Assembly: GCF_024166365.1 (NCBI RefSeq)
Contig: NC_064821.1
Coordinates: 54,649,093 to 54,713,092 of the forward strand
Source of the DNA: Elephas maximus indicus
Taxonomy: Eukaryota; Chordata; Mammalia; Proboscidea; Elephantidae
DNA: 64,000 bases
Reading direction: 5' to 3'
A program made the translations under genes and the position numbers. Below the pieces are notes generated by a model. The model did no database searches and was not told the DNA's origin. It saw only the letters and a list, made by a program, of their open reading frames with translations. Shown here piece after piece: positions 1-10,625 of this stretch; the stretch's first letter is position 1, and every line of letters begins with the position of its first letter.

Positions 1-234
1 CCATTGTGGTCCATAGGGTTTTCACTGGTGGATTTTCAGAAGTAGATGGTCAGGCCTTTCTTCCTAGTCTATCTTAATCTGGAAGCTCTGCTGAGACCTG
101 TGCAGCATCACAGTAACATGTAAGCCTCCAATGACAGATGGATGACAGCTATGCATGAGGTGCGTTGGCTGGGAATTGAACCTGGGTCTCCCACATGGAA
201 GGTGAGAATTCTACCACTGAACCACCACTGCCTC
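1..234 (-). mobile_element. tRNA-Gly-headed AfroSINE variant (cut by window edge)
   Basis: Read on the minus strand, the tRNA-like head begins near 234 (GAGGCAGTGGTGGTTCAGTGG) and the body runs off base 1. The head shows TAGAATTCTCACCTTCCATG and GGTTCAATTCCCAGCC, resembling tRNA-Gly rather than the head of most SINEs here. Confidence 0.8.
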
Positions 235-603
235 AGATACAGTCTAGAGCCTTGGAAATGGATATTGGAAATGGATGCTATCACCCAGAGATGGGAGAGC
301 ATGGGCGGAGAAAGAGGGAACGGGTTCCTAGGGAAGATGTGCCCTTCACATGGCCAGCATCTACCCAGTGCAGGGCTCTCCATATGTGTGGACAGAAGGA
401 CGAAAGGAAGGGCAGTGAGGAGCCATCTAGGATAGTCAGCAGAAGGGTGGCATGGTCAGGTCTGGATGCTGTCTCAAGAAGGGGAGTGGAGAGGGCCAGC
501 CCAGAGGCCAGGAGAGCCACTAGAAGGTGTATGGGGGGAAACATGGTGGTGCCTGGAGGGAACCATGGACACCAGAAAGCAGGAGGCTGAGTTAGGTGGG
601 GTC
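235..603. other. Unique intronic sequence
   Basis: No repeat or exon is recognised between the first SINE and the LINE-1 target duplication. Overlapping open frames on both strands lack protein-like composition. Confidence 0.5.
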
Positions 604-3005
604 AAAAACCTTATCCAGGTCTATTCTACCAAAAGCCATCTATACACACAATGCACTTCCGATCCAAATTCCAATGACATTTTTTAATGTGATGGAGAAA
701 CAAATCACCAACTTCATATGGAAGGGAAAGAAGCCTCGGATAAGTAAAGCATTACTGAAAAAGAAGACGGAAGTAGGAGGCCTCACTCTACCTGATTTTA
801 GAACCTATTATACAGCCACAGTAGTCAAAACAGCCTGGTACTGGTACAACAACAGGCACATAGACCAATGGAACAGAATTGAGAACCCAGATGTAAATAC
901 ATCCACAAATGAGTAGCTGATATTTGACAAAGGCCCAGTGTCAGTTAACTGGGGAAAAGATAGTCTTTTTAACAAATGGTGCTGGCATAACTGGATATCC
1001 ATTTGCAAAAAAATGAAACAGGACCCATACCTCACACCTTGCACGAAAACTAACTCCAAGTGGATCAAAGACCTAAACACAAAGACTAAAACGATAAAGA
1101 TCATGGAAGAAAAAATAGGGACAACGTTAGGAGCCCTAATACAAGGCATAAACAGAATACAAAACATTACCAAAAATGACGAAGAGAAACCAGATAACTG
1201 GGAGCTCCTAAAAATCAAACACCTATGCTCATCTAAAGACTTCACCAAAAGAGTAAAAAGACCACCTACAGATTGGGAAAGAATTTCCAGCTATGACATC
1301 TCCGACCGGCGCCTGATCTCTAAAATCTATAGGATTTTGTTAAAACTCAACCACAAAAAGACAAACAACCCAATCAAGCAGTGGGCAAAGGATATGAACA
1401 CGCACTTCACTAAAGAAGATATTCAGGCAGCTAACAGATACATGAGAAAATGCTCTCGATCATTAGCCATTAGAGAAATGCAAATTAAAACTAGGATGAG
1501 ATTCCATCTCACTCCAACAAGGCTGGCATTAATCCAAAAAACACAAAATAGTAAATGTTGGAGAGGCTGCGGAGAGACTGGAACTCTTATACACTGCTGG
1601 TGGGAATGTAAAATGGTACAACCACTTTGGAAATCTATCTGGCGTTTTCTTAAAAAGTTAGAAATAGAACTACCATAAGACCCAGAAATCCCACTCCTCG
1701 GAATATACCCTACAGAAATAAGAGCCTTCACATGAACAGATATATGCACACCCATGTTTATTGCAGCTCTGTTTACAATAGCAAAAAGCTGGAAGCAACC
1801 AAGGTGTCCATCAACGGATGAATGGGTAAATAAATTGTGGTATATTCACACAATGGAATACTACGCATCAATAAAGAACAGTGATGAATCCGTGAAACAT
1901 TTCATAACATGGAGGAACCTGGAAGGCATTATGCTGAGTGAAATTAGTCAGAGGCAAAAGGACAAATATTGTATAAGACCACTATTATAAGATCTTGAGA
2001 AATAGTATAAACTGAGAACACATTCTTTTGTGGTTACGAGGGGGGGAGGGAGGGAGGGTGGGTGAGGGTTATTTACTGATTAGTTAGTAGATAAGAACTA
2101 CTTTAGGTGAAGGGAAGGACAATAGTTAATACATGGAAGGTCAGCTCAACTGGACTGGACCAAAAGCAAAGAAGTTTCCGGGATAAAATGAATGCTTCAA
2201 AGGTCAGCGGAGCGAGGGCAGGGGTTTGGGGACTATGGTTTAAGGGGACTTCTAAGTAAATTGGCAAAATAAATTCTATTATGAAAACATTCTGCATCAC
2301 ACTTTGAAATGTGGCGTCTGGGGTCTTAAATGCTAACAAGCGGCCATCTAAGATGCATTGATTGGTCTCAACCCACCTGGATCAAAGGAGAATGAAGAAC
2401 ACCAAGGTCACACGATAACTATGAGCCCAAGAGACACAAAGGGCCACATGAACCAGAGACTTACATCATCCTGAGACCAGAAGAACTAGATGGTGCCCGG
2501 CCATAACCGATGACTGCCCTGACAGGGAGCACAACAGAGAACCCCTGAGGGAGCAGGAGATCATTGGGATGCAGACCCCAAATTCTCATAAAAAGACCAG
2601 ACTTAATGGCCTGACTGAGACTAGAGGAATCCCGGAGGTCATGGTCCCCAAACCTTCTGTTGGCCAAGGACAGGAACCATTCCCAAAGACAACTCATCAG
2701 ACATGGAAGGGACTGGACAATGGGTAGGAGAGAGATGATGACGAAGAGTGAGCTACTTGTATCAGGTGGACACTTGAGACTGTGTTGGCATCTCCTGTCT
2801 GGAGGGGAGATGGGAGGGTAGAGAGGGTTAGAAACTGGCAACATTGTCACGAAAGGAGAGACTGGAAGGGCTGACTCATTGGGGGAGAGTAAGGAGTTAA
2901 GGTGTATATAAGCTTATATGTGACAGACTGACTTGATTTGTAAACGTTCACTTAAAGCTCAATAAAAATTATTATAAAAAAAAAAAAAAAACCTCATCCA
3001 GGTCT
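604..3005 (+). mobile_element. Young 5'-truncated LINE-1 with 19-bp target duplication
   Basis: The end of ORF2 is followed by the 3' UTR, an AATAAA (about 2960) and a poly(A) tail. Frames at 596-916 and 938-1678 encode the L1 ORF2 C terminus ([20 protein letters not shown], then the Cys-rich CWRGCGETGTLIHCWWEC), separated by an in-frame TAG near 914. A G-rich tract lies at 2041-2068. The flanking repeats AAAAACCTTATCCAGGTCT (604-622) and AAAAACCTCATCCAGGTCT (2987-3005) differ at one base and mark the insertion. It lies in sense orientation in a KAZN intron. Confidence 0.95.
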
Positions 3006-3475
3006 GCAGGCTGGGTGACCAGCAAGGCCACCTTCAGAGTTAAATGTAGGAGGCGAGGCCTCTTGCCATCCTCACAGTTTCCACTCCCCCCTCCCTCCCT
3101 CCAGGGCTGGGAAGCAGGTAAGGGGATGTTTCTCCACCTGGGGAAGGGAAGGATGCTGGCCCTTGATGCCAGGCCCAGGAGCAGGGCAGTGCCCCTTTGC
3201 AAGCTCACCACTTTCCCTTCCACTTAACGATCCCTTCATGGTCTCGGAGGCTCCTACTTATACCTTGCTACTCTTGAACCTGGCAGCGCCTCCGGCAATT
3301 TTTCAAAAGTCCGCGGCAGGTGGGATTCGGCCGCCCTCATTCCTTCTGCGAGGCTGCCACCCTGTGGCAAGCAGGGGAATGACAGCAAAGGGAACCAGCC
3401 TCTCCTGCCACAGCCTCCAGGGGTTGCAGATGGGACTTTTCTCCCCCACACTTTCATCCGCTTAGAAGTATTCAC
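3006..3475. other. Unique intronic sequence
   Basis: GC-rich DNA without a recognised repeat. A 13-base segment between AG and GTAAGG at 3105-3117 looks like a microexon but is not supported. Confidence 0.45.
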
Positions 3476-3980
3476 TGTCTTAGTTATCTAGTGTTGATAT
3501 AACAGAAATGCCACAAGTAGATGGCTTTAACAGAGAGAAATTTATTCTCTCACAGTCCAGTAGGCTATAAATCTGAATTCAGGGTGCCAGCTCCAGGGGA
3601 AGGCTTTCTCTGCCTGCTCTGGGGGAAGGTCCTTGTCATCAGTCTTCCCCTGGCCTAGGAGCTTTTCACTAGGTACAGCAAGTCCAAAGGGTGCGCCCTC
3701 CTGGAGCTGCTTTCCTGGTGGTGTGAGGTCCCCTTGTCTCTCTGCTCACTTCTCTAAAAGAGACTGATTTAAGACACAACCTAATCTTGCAGATGGAGTC
3801 CTGCCTCATTAACATAACTGCCTCTAATCCTGCCTCATTAACGTCAGAGAGGTTAGGATTTACAACACACAGGAAAATCCCATCAGGTGACAACACGGTA
3901 GACTATCACACAATGCTGGGAATCCTGGCACAGCCAAGATGACACACAAATTTTGAGGGGAATCAATTCAGTCCATAACA
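3476..3980 (-). mobile_element. Solo MaLR-type LTR
   Basis: Plus-strand edges are TGTCTTAGTTATCTAG and CAATTCAGTCCATAACA. The motif GAAATTTATTCTCTCACAG lies inside. This is the reverse of the MLT1/MST-like layout (TGTTATGGACTGAATTG ... CTAAGACA). Four related LTRs occur at 34735, 36053, 52570 and 54016. Confidence 0.8.
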
Positions 3981-4235
3981 TGCACCTATTATCTGTGTGG
4001 CACTGGGGCCAGTTCTGAATGGGGTACAGAGAAGCCTGAGACACAGTGGTGAGGTGTGGGTTTTAATTCCGACTCCCAAACGTGCCCACCCTGTGACCCT
4101 GGGCACTCCCAGCATCCTAGTTTGCAGCATGAGGAGGGCAACCACACCTTCCCCATGCAGAGCCTCCGGCGCACCGCACACTGCAGCGAACAGCGCGTGA
4201 TGGCTGTTGTGTCACTTCAAATTAAAAAAAAAAAA

Positions 4236-4427
4236 GTTGCTGTGGAGTCAATTCTGACTCACAGCGGCCCCATGTGTGTCAGAGTAGAACCGTGCTCCAT
4301 TAGGTGACGGATTTTTTAGAAGCAGATCGCCAGGCCTTTCTTCAGAGGTGCCTCTGGGTGGACTTGAACCTCCAACCTTTTGGTTAGCAGCCAAGTGCCT
4401 TAACCGGTTGCACCACCCAGGGACTCC
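4236..4427 (-). mobile_element. AfroSINE, long form
   Basis: A minus-strand copy. The plus strand ends CACCACCCAGGGACTCC, the reverse of the SINE start. An A-rich run lies just before the tail side (4223-4235). Confidence 0.88.
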
Positions 4428-4599
4428 AAATAGGAAGACAGAAGAGCAGCAGCAAGGGGAGGGGAGGTGCCAGCAACAGGAGCCAGTCTGGGGCTTTGCA
4501 GACTTCAGGGGTTCCAGAGAGGCCCCCATGGGAGTGACAGTGGGCCGAGATGGGGCAGGGTCCCCAGAGATGCTGCCCCACATGTTCCTTCTGCTCTCT

Positions 4600-4950
4600 G
4601 TCACTGTCCCTAGAGTCTATCTTGGTGTGTCTGAAGGTGTCTCATTCTCTTTCCTTTATCCTTTTTGTCTCTCTGTTGATCCCTTTCTGTTCTTCTGCCC
4701 CCCTCTGTCCCTCTTGGTATTTGCCTCTCCCTGTCTCTGTCTCTCCCCCATCCATCTCTCTCCTCATCTCTGCTCTTTCGTCTTCTCCCTCTCTCCACTC
4801 TATCCTCATTCTCACCTGTCTCTGGCTTTCTCTGTCTCCCTCTGTTTGTCTTTGTCTCATCTTTCTCTGTCTCTGCCCCATTCTGCCTGTTCCTCTTTCT
4901 GCCACCTTGCTCCATCCATCCCTCTCTCTGGCTGTGTCTCCCCTCACCAG
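4600..4950 (+). promoter_or_regulatory. KAZN: Extended pyrimidine-rich tract before the SAM2 exon acceptor
   Basis: About 350 bases strongly biased to C and T (many TCTCTCTG and TCCCTCTC runs) lead straight into the acceptor at 4951. It far exceeds a normal polypyrimidine tract and could bind many PTB or U2AF molecules. It may simply be simple-sequence expansion. Confidence 0.5.
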
Positions 4951-5182
4951 CCTGTCCAAAGCCGCCGACCTGGACCATCACTGGGTGGCCAAGGCCTGGC
5001 TGAATGACATCGGCCTGTCCCAGTACTCACAGGCCTTCCAGAACCATCTAGTGGATGGGCGGATGCTAAACTCCCTAATGAAGAGGGACCTGGAGAAGCA
5101 CCTGAACGTGTCGAAGAAGTTCCACCAGGTCAGCATCCTGCTGGGGATCGAGCTGCTGTACCAAGTGAACTTCAGCCGGGAG
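4951..5182 (+). CDS. KAZN: KAZN coding exon: SAM domain 2
   Basis: This 232-base exon completes an upstream codon with its first base and then encodes 77 residues, from LSKAADLDHHWVAKAWL to YQVNFSRE, ending on a codon boundary. The acceptor is CCCTCACCAG ending at 4950, behind a very long C/T tract. The donor is GAG|GTGAGG at 5182/5183. The protein is a nearly whole SAM domain: WVAKAWLNDIGLSQY is the helix 1-2 region, FQNHLVDGRMLNSL the middle helices, and KRDLEKHLNV with FHQVSILLGIELL the long C-terminal helix. It corresponds to the second SAM of liprin-type proteins, a protein-protein interaction module. A CTTC microsatellite begins 134 bases after the donor. Confidence 0.94.
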
Positions 5183-5273
5183 GTGAGGACCAGGATGCGG
5201 CAGGGAGGAGTGTGTGTGACACCTTCCACAGCCACCCTTCCCCTTCCGACATCCACTGTCTATGAATTCATCC

Positions 5274-5515
5274 ATGTGTACATCTGTCCATCCATGCTCC
5301 ACCCACCCACCCACCCTTCCTTCCTTCCTTCCTTCCTTCCTTCCTTCCTTCCTTCCTTCCTTCCTTCCTTCCTTCCTTCCTTCCTTCCTTCCTTCCTTCC
5401 ATCCGTCCACTCATTCACCCATCCATCCATTCATCCATCTGTCTACTTGTCCACCCTTCCATTCATCCCTCCATCTATCCACCCATCCATCCATCCCTCT
5501 CTCCCTCTCTTCTTC
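5274..5515. repeat. CTTC/CATC compound microsatellite
   Basis: A perfect CTTC run at 5316-5400 (about 21 units) is flanked by degenerate CATC, CCAC and ATCC units. It begins within about 100 bases of the SAM2 exon donor and should be length-variable. Confidence 0.97.
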
Positions 5516-6805
5516 CAGTACCCACTTATTGGGTACCTACCACAGGCCAGGCCAGTCAGGGGAGATGGGGAAGAAGATGGATACAACCCTCCTCCTCTAG
5601 AACTCACTGCTTAGAGAGAACTGCAAAGACACTGGTGGCGACATGACCGTGGGAAATTGCCCCCATGAGGGAAGACAAGGGTCTCATCAAAACCCAGAGA
5701 AGAAGTTCTTGAGCCAGTCCAATGGACAGGGAGGGCTCCCCAGAGGGAGCGACGGCAAGATTGAGACCTCAAGGGGGAATCCCAGGGATCAATCTGTAGA
5801 AGGCAGGAGGGGAAAAGCAACTCAGCAGACAGAATAGCATGGGCCAAGGCCCAGAGGTCTGTGGCTCCAGAGGAGCTGAGTTCTGTGTGGCTGGGTTCAA
5901 GGCTGGGGGTAGTGAAAGGGGAGCTGGAGAGGTAGCCAGAGGCCTGTGGGTGCCCCCATGATTCTGAGCTCTCTGGGCACTTGCTTCAGCCCACCATGGC
6001 CTACCCAGCGATCTCGCCGAGTATTCCCCTGAGGGAGGGACCCTGGGTGCTGGGCCCTGTGGGCTGAGTCCAGATGATTTTTTTCTAACAGTGAGGAACA
6101 GAGCACAAGCCATTAAGGGTCAAGAAGAGAGGGTGTCCAGTCCTCCACCCCCTTTTCAAGTGTTTTTTGAGCTCCTGCTAGGTCCACTCACTGCAGGGCC
6201 CTGGGTACAAGGAGGTAACAAGGCAGCCCAGTCCAATGAAGGAGACAGAGGGGAAAGTTATCACAGTGAAGTGCAGAAAGGGGTGCGGCCAGCTAGGGAA
6301 CTGGTCAGGGCATACTGCAGGAGGCTGGAGGTCAGGAGGCTGGTCCCCATGGAGGTTTGCAAAAGGGTGGCAGGCTGACCCCTGTCTGCAGGGCGCCGAG
6401 GGAGATGTTTTATACCAGGTGACACTCCCTGCCCCAAGAGGCCAGGCCGACCCCAGGAGCCCTGTCCCTCATAGTATCCCCTAACAAATATTCATAGAGC
6501 ACCTGCCAGGTGAGCTGGGGGCAGGGGTACAGTGGACACAGGGGTACAGAACAGGGGGCTGCCATGGCTCACACCCCAGCCCCACACTCCTGGGCACAGG
6601 TGACTTGCTTCAGACTCCCTTCACCCCAAGAAGCAGTGTCTTCTCCCCATTGCCCAGAAGGAAAGACTAATCCAGGGAGCGGCATGGCTAGAGCAGATAT
6701 AGATGGCCAGGCTGGGATGACTCCTTGTGCTGGCCACCTGAGGTCCCACATGTGACCTCTGTGTTGCTCCCTTGCCCCCCACTGACCTGTCTGTCTCCCC
6801 ATAAG
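5516..6805. other. Unique KAZN intron sequence
   Basis: No strong repeat is recognised. One or two weak MIR/L2-like words are present (for example TATTCATAGAGCACCTGCCAGG near 6490). No further exon was detected. Confidence 0.45.
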
Positions 6806-6907
6806 ACCCTCCAGGAGCGCAGGGCCCGTTGCGAGACACAGAACATTGATCCCGTGGTCTGGACCAACCAGCGGGTACTCAAGTGGGTACGAGACATCGA
6901 CCTGAAG
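6806..6907 (+). CDS. KAZN: KAZN coding exon: SAM2-SAM3 linker and start of SAM3
   Basis: This 102-base exon has phase 0 at both ends and encodes 34 residues, TLQERRARCETQNIDP followed by VVWTNQRVLKWVRDIDLK. The acceptor is TCTCCCCATAAG ending at 6805, with a modest pyrimidine tract. The donor is AAG|GTGAGC at 6907/6908. The first half is a charged linker helix that joins the tandem SAM domains in liprins. The second half begins SAM3 (WTNQRVLKWVRDIDL, like WSNDRVIRWIQSIGL in liprin-alpha). The downstream intron is 1.36 kb and is filled mostly by a 21-bp minisatellite. Confidence 0.94.
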
Positions 6908-7364
6908 GTGAGCAGGGATGGTGGGTGGGAGGGGGAACTCCCAGGCACATGCAAATAAAATGCAAATCTGTATGTAAATCCGTATCCTTGCTTGTGAACT
7001 GAGCACAGCAGCCCAGGCTGGCAGGAATGCTCTGGGTCCTGTCACTAAATAAAAGGGGACCATTTGCCCCAGCAGTAGGACCTGCATGTACTGATGCTCT
7101 CCCTGTAGCAGAGGTGGGGAGTACTTAGCCAACCTCACTCTCATAAGCAAGGGTAGGGTAGAGGCCCAGAACCATCTTTTCATGCAACACATGTTTATGG
7201 GCTGTCCCCTGGAGGTCAGTGACTAATAGTCTTGGCTCTGCCCTCATAGCTCTAAAAGTATGTGGGGGGTTCCCCCTCTGTATTAAATTAACTGACCTCC
7301 AAGAGAGTGAAACCCTTGCTTTAGGAGGTATATGTAACTGGCAGTCCTCTGAGGCTAGCAAGCC

Positions 7365-8250
7365 GGCCCTCTCAGGAAAACAGGGGGATCCTTTCAGGAG
7401 GCGGGGAGGTCTTCACAGGAAAACAAGCAGGGGACCTTCTCAGGCTAACGGAGGATGGTGGTCCTCTCAGGCTAACAGGAGGGTTCTCTCAGGAAAACAG
7501 GGAAACTCTCTCAGCCTAATGGGGGACCCTCTCAAGCTAACTGGGGACCATCTCAGAAAAACAAGGGAACCCTCTCAGGCCAGCAGAGGGACCCTTTCAG
7601 GCATGCAGGGAGACTGTCTCAGGCTAACTGGGACCCTCTCAGGCTAAATGGGGACCCTTTCAGGCTAACAGGGGTCCCTCTCAGGCTAACTGGGGATGCT
7701 CTTGGGTTAATCGGGACTGGGGACGCTCTCAGGCTAACAGGTGGACCCTCTCAGTCTAACACGGGATCCTTTGGGGCTAATTGGAACTGAGGACCTCTCA
7801 AGCTAACTGGGGGGCCCTCTCAGGCTAACTAGGGACCTCTCAGGCTAACTAGGGACCTCTCAGGCTAACTCGGACTGGGGACCCTCTCAGGCTAACTGGG
7901 GGACCCTCTCAGGCTAACTCGGGGTCCTTTGGGGCTAATTGGAACTGGGAACCTCTCAAGCTAACTGGGGAACCCTTTCGGGCTAACTGGGGACCCCCTT
8001 AGGCTAACTGAGACTGGGGACCCTCTCAGGCTAACTAGCACTGGGGACCCTCTCAGGCTAACTAGGACTGGGGACCCTCTCAGGCTAACAAGGACTGGGG
8101 ACCCTCTCAGGTTAACTGGGGACCTTCTCAGGCTAACTGGGACTGGGGACCCTTTCAGGCTAACAGGGGACCCTCTCAGGCTAACAGGGGACCCTCTCAG
8201 GCTAACAGGGGACCCTCTCAGGCTAACAGGGGACCCTCTCAGGCTAACTG
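7365..8250. repeat. 21-bp minisatellite array abutting the KAZN SAM3 exon
   Basis: About 40 degenerate units of CTAACTGGGGACC plus CTCTCAGG fill most of the intron. Units are most diverged at the left (with GAAAACAGG and GGATCC variants) and near perfect at 8158-8245, where four identical copies stand in a row. Longer units insert GGGACT. Every unit carries a branch-point-like CTAAC and an acceptor-like CCCTCTCAG. Such arrays are typically polymorphic. Confidence 0.97.
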
Positions 8251-8271
8251 AACTCATGCCTTTGCGCTCAG

Positions 8272-8438
8272 GAGTATGCGGACAACCTGATGAATAGCGG
8301 CGTCCACGGTGCGGTGCTGGTGCTGGAACCCACATTCAATGCTGAGGCCATGGCCACCGCCCTGGGCATCCCCAGTGGGAAGCACATCCTCCGGAGACAC
8401 CTAGCAGAGGAAATGAGTGCCATCTTCCACCCAGCCAA
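8272..8438 (+). CDS. KAZN: KAZN coding exon: body of SAM domain 3
   Basis: This 167-base exon encodes EYADNLMNSGVHGAVLVLEP, then TFNAEAMATALGIPSGKHIL and RRHLAEEMSAIFHPA, ending with the first two bases (AA) of an Asn codon. The acceptor is TTTGCGCTCAG ending at 8271. The donor is AA|GTGAGTG at 8438/8439. NSGVHGAVLVLE and ALGIPSGKHILRRHL correspond to the core and last helix of the third liprin-type SAM. The acceptor is unusual: a 21-bp minisatellite ends about 25 bases upstream, and its last unit carries the only good CTAAC branch-point motif in range (8244-8248). Confidence 0.94.
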
Positions 8439-8484
8439 GTGAGTGTCCTCTGGGGTGCCGGCCCGGTGGGGTGTAGATAAAGGG

Positions 8485-8640
8485 CATGGACTCTGGAAGT
8501 AGACTGTCCTGGCTCCCTATCCTGGCTCCATCACTTACCATATCCTGCTTGTTCCTCGCAACAATGTGGTCCCTTTTGCAGATTAGGAAACTGAGGCCCA
8601 GAGAAGCAAAGTGCTTAAGCCTGAAGGTCCTAAGACTAGA
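8485..8640 (+). mobile_element. MIR fragments
   Basis: GCATGGACTCTGGAAGTAGA and TGGCTCCATCACTTAC match the MIR head. The nearby GATTAGGAAACTGAGGCCCAG matches the opposite strand of a second MIR piece. Confidence 0.6.
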
Positions 8641-8998
8641 AAAAGGTGGAGAAACAGTGAGGTCCTGAATAACGTTAAATGTGAAAACACCCGGGCATTT
8701 CTAGAACAGAGAACGAACAGGTCACATGTAAGGAAAGGCCATGTGAACTGGGTAGAATATGCAATGGCATAAGAGGTTGAGATGGTCATTTCAGATAGAG
8801 GTAGCTGGGAATAAAGGTTTGGAGGCAGGAATGAGTATATTAATGGTTCTTAAGACCCAGGTGAATAGACTTTGTCAGCCCACCTGCCCCAGACTCCTCA
8901 TCTGAAAAGCAATCCGAGAATTGACACCTAGAAGAATAAATAAACTAGACCCTTCCCAGTGGAGTCTCTCCTTAAAATGATTTCATATAGGGCCATAG

Positions 8999-9203
8999 CT
9001 GTTAGTGGCTGTAGAATTGATTCTGACTCGTGGCGACCCCATCTGTGCAGAGTAGAACTGCTCCATAGGGTTTTCAAGACTGTGAAAGACTTTCAGAAGC
9101 AGGTCGTCTGGCCTGTCTTTCAAGGCACCTCTGGGTACGTTCAAATCGCCAACGTTTTGGCTAGTAGTCAAGGGCTTAATCATTTGCACCACCCAAAGAC
9201 AAC
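8999..9203 (-). mobile_element. AfroSINE
   Basis: GTTAGTGGCTGTAGAATTGA opens the reversed tail, and TTTGCACCACCCAAAGAC is the diverged reverse of the 5' end. Confidence 0.85.
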
Positions 9204-9264
9204 CATACTGGTATTAAGAAATTAGATAATTCACATAGTAGTGATCAAGAAATGATCAGCATTT

Positions 9265-9437
9265 AGGGTTAGGTAACCGTTTATTGATCACTTTTTATGT
9301 TCACTATCTAATTACATTCTCCTGACAATCCCAGAGATCATATCACTATTCCTTCTTTATAGATGGAGAAACTTGTTTGAAGTGGCCAAGGTACTTGCCC
9401 AAGGTCACACAGTTAGTAAGTGTTAGAGCTCAGATTT
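9265..9437 (-). mobile_element. MIR
   Basis: Reversed core words are present: ATAGATGGAGAAACTTG and CCAAGGTCACACAGTTAGTAAG. Confidence 0.75.
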
Positions 9438-9440
9438 GTA

Positions 9441-10270
9441 TCTTATCCTACCATGCTGTATTACATTGTCTGATTTTCATATGTTGAACCGACCTTGCAT
9501 TCCTGGGAGAAATCCCACTTGGTCATGGTGCATAATCCTTTTCATATGTTGTGGAGTTGGTTTTCCTAGTACTTTCTTCAGAATTTTTCTATCTACGTTT
9601 ATAGGGTATATGGGTCTGTAGTTTTCATGTGATGTCTTTGATTTTTGTGTTAGGGTACTATTGACCTCATAGAATGAGTTGGAAACTGTTCCCTTCTCTT
9701 GTATTTTTTGGAAGTTTGTGAAGGATTGGTGTTAATTCTTCTTTAAACATTTGGTAGGATTCAGCAGTGAAGCCATCTAATCCTGGAATTTTCTTTGTGA
9801 GAAGTTTTTTGGCTACTAATTCAATCTCTTTACTTATTATAGGTCTATTCGATGTTCTATTTCTTCTTGAGTCAGTCTTGATAGTCTGTATCTTTCTAGG
9901 AATTTGTCCGTTTCATCCGGTTAGCTAATCTATTGGAATCCCTGAGTGGTGTAAATGGTTGAGTGCTCAACTACTAGCCTGAAGGTTGGTGGCCTGGTGA
10001 TCTGCTCCTGAAAGTTCACGGCCATTGAAAACCCTGTGGAGCAGTTCTACTCTGCACACGTGGGGTCACCATGAATCAGAATTGACTCCACGGCAACTAA
10101 CAACCACAACAGCTAATTTGTTGGCGTATAATTATTCGTGGTATTTTCCTTAAAATCTTTTTTTTTTGTAAGGTGAGCCAAGTTTCCTCTTTCATTTCTG
10201 ATCGTAGTAATTTGACTCTTTGCTCTTTTTTTCTTGGTCAGTCTAGCTAAAGATTTGTCAGTTTTGTTGC
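9441..10270 (-). mobile_element. LINE-1 ORF2 fragment split by a SINE
   Basis: The minus strand encodes the ORF2 reverse-transcriptase region. Plus-strand words such as TTGCATTCCTGGGAGAAATC, AGGATTCAGCAGTGAAGCCA and GGTCTATTCGATGTTCTATT are familiar L1 antisense sequence. It resumes after the SINE at 10109. No intact frame remains. Confidence 0.85.
9935..10108 (+). mobile_element. AfroSINE inserted in LINE-1
   Basis: It starts GGAATCCCTGAGTGGTG and ends CGGCAACTAACAACCACAAC. AGCTAATCTATTG before it and AGCTAATTTGTTG after it look like a target duplication. Confidence 0.88.
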
Positions 10271-10424
10271 CAGGACCCAGATTGGAACCTAGGCTCTCTA
10301 ACTCAAGCCTGGGTGTTGAGCCATCAAACCCCATGGGGTCTTAGGGAACAGCTGGACCACACTCCACCTTATGCAGGAGAAACTGAGGCTTGGGAGAAAA
10401 CTGTGCAGGACTCAGGTGTTCAGA

Positions 10425-10625
10425 ACTTTCTTTTCCCATTGGCAGGCCAATACCCAAGTGCAGCAGAATCACTGGGTCACTGGGGTCCCCGTAATATGTA
10501 GACTCCCTGATCTACCACAGACCTATGATCAGTATCTTCTGGCAGAGTCCAGGAATTTTCATTTTTAGCATTTCTGGGTTGTTCTTATGGGACAAAAGTT
10601 GGACAAGAACTCTGTTCTATGAGCC
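10425..10625. mobile_element. MER5-like hAT fossil
   Basis: Words such as GCAGAATCACTGGG, CTGATCTACCACAG and GAGTCCAGGAATTTTCATTTT resemble a diverged MER5-group element. No clear terminal repeats were seen. Confidence 0.4.

Noticed and set aside
938..1678. 246-codon frame as a gene
   Set aside because: It is the C-terminal end of LINE-1 ORF2 in a truncated copy with an upstream stop.
3105..3117. 13-base microexon between CCTCCCTCCAG and GTAAGG
   Set aside because: It would shift the KAZN frame, and no protein evidence or conservation is visible.
4550..5614. Plus-strand open frame of 354 codons
   Set aside because: Only the 4951-5182 part is a real exon; the rest is C/T-rich intron and CTTC repeat that happen to be open.
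7365..8250. Regularly repeated array that could be mistaken for a CRISPR
   Set aside because: Units are contiguous 21-mers without unique spacers, in a mammalian intron.
7961..8335. Minus-strand open frame of 124 codons with repeated SLRGSPV
   Set aside because: It is the translation of the 21-bp minisatellite, open only because 21 is a multiple of three.
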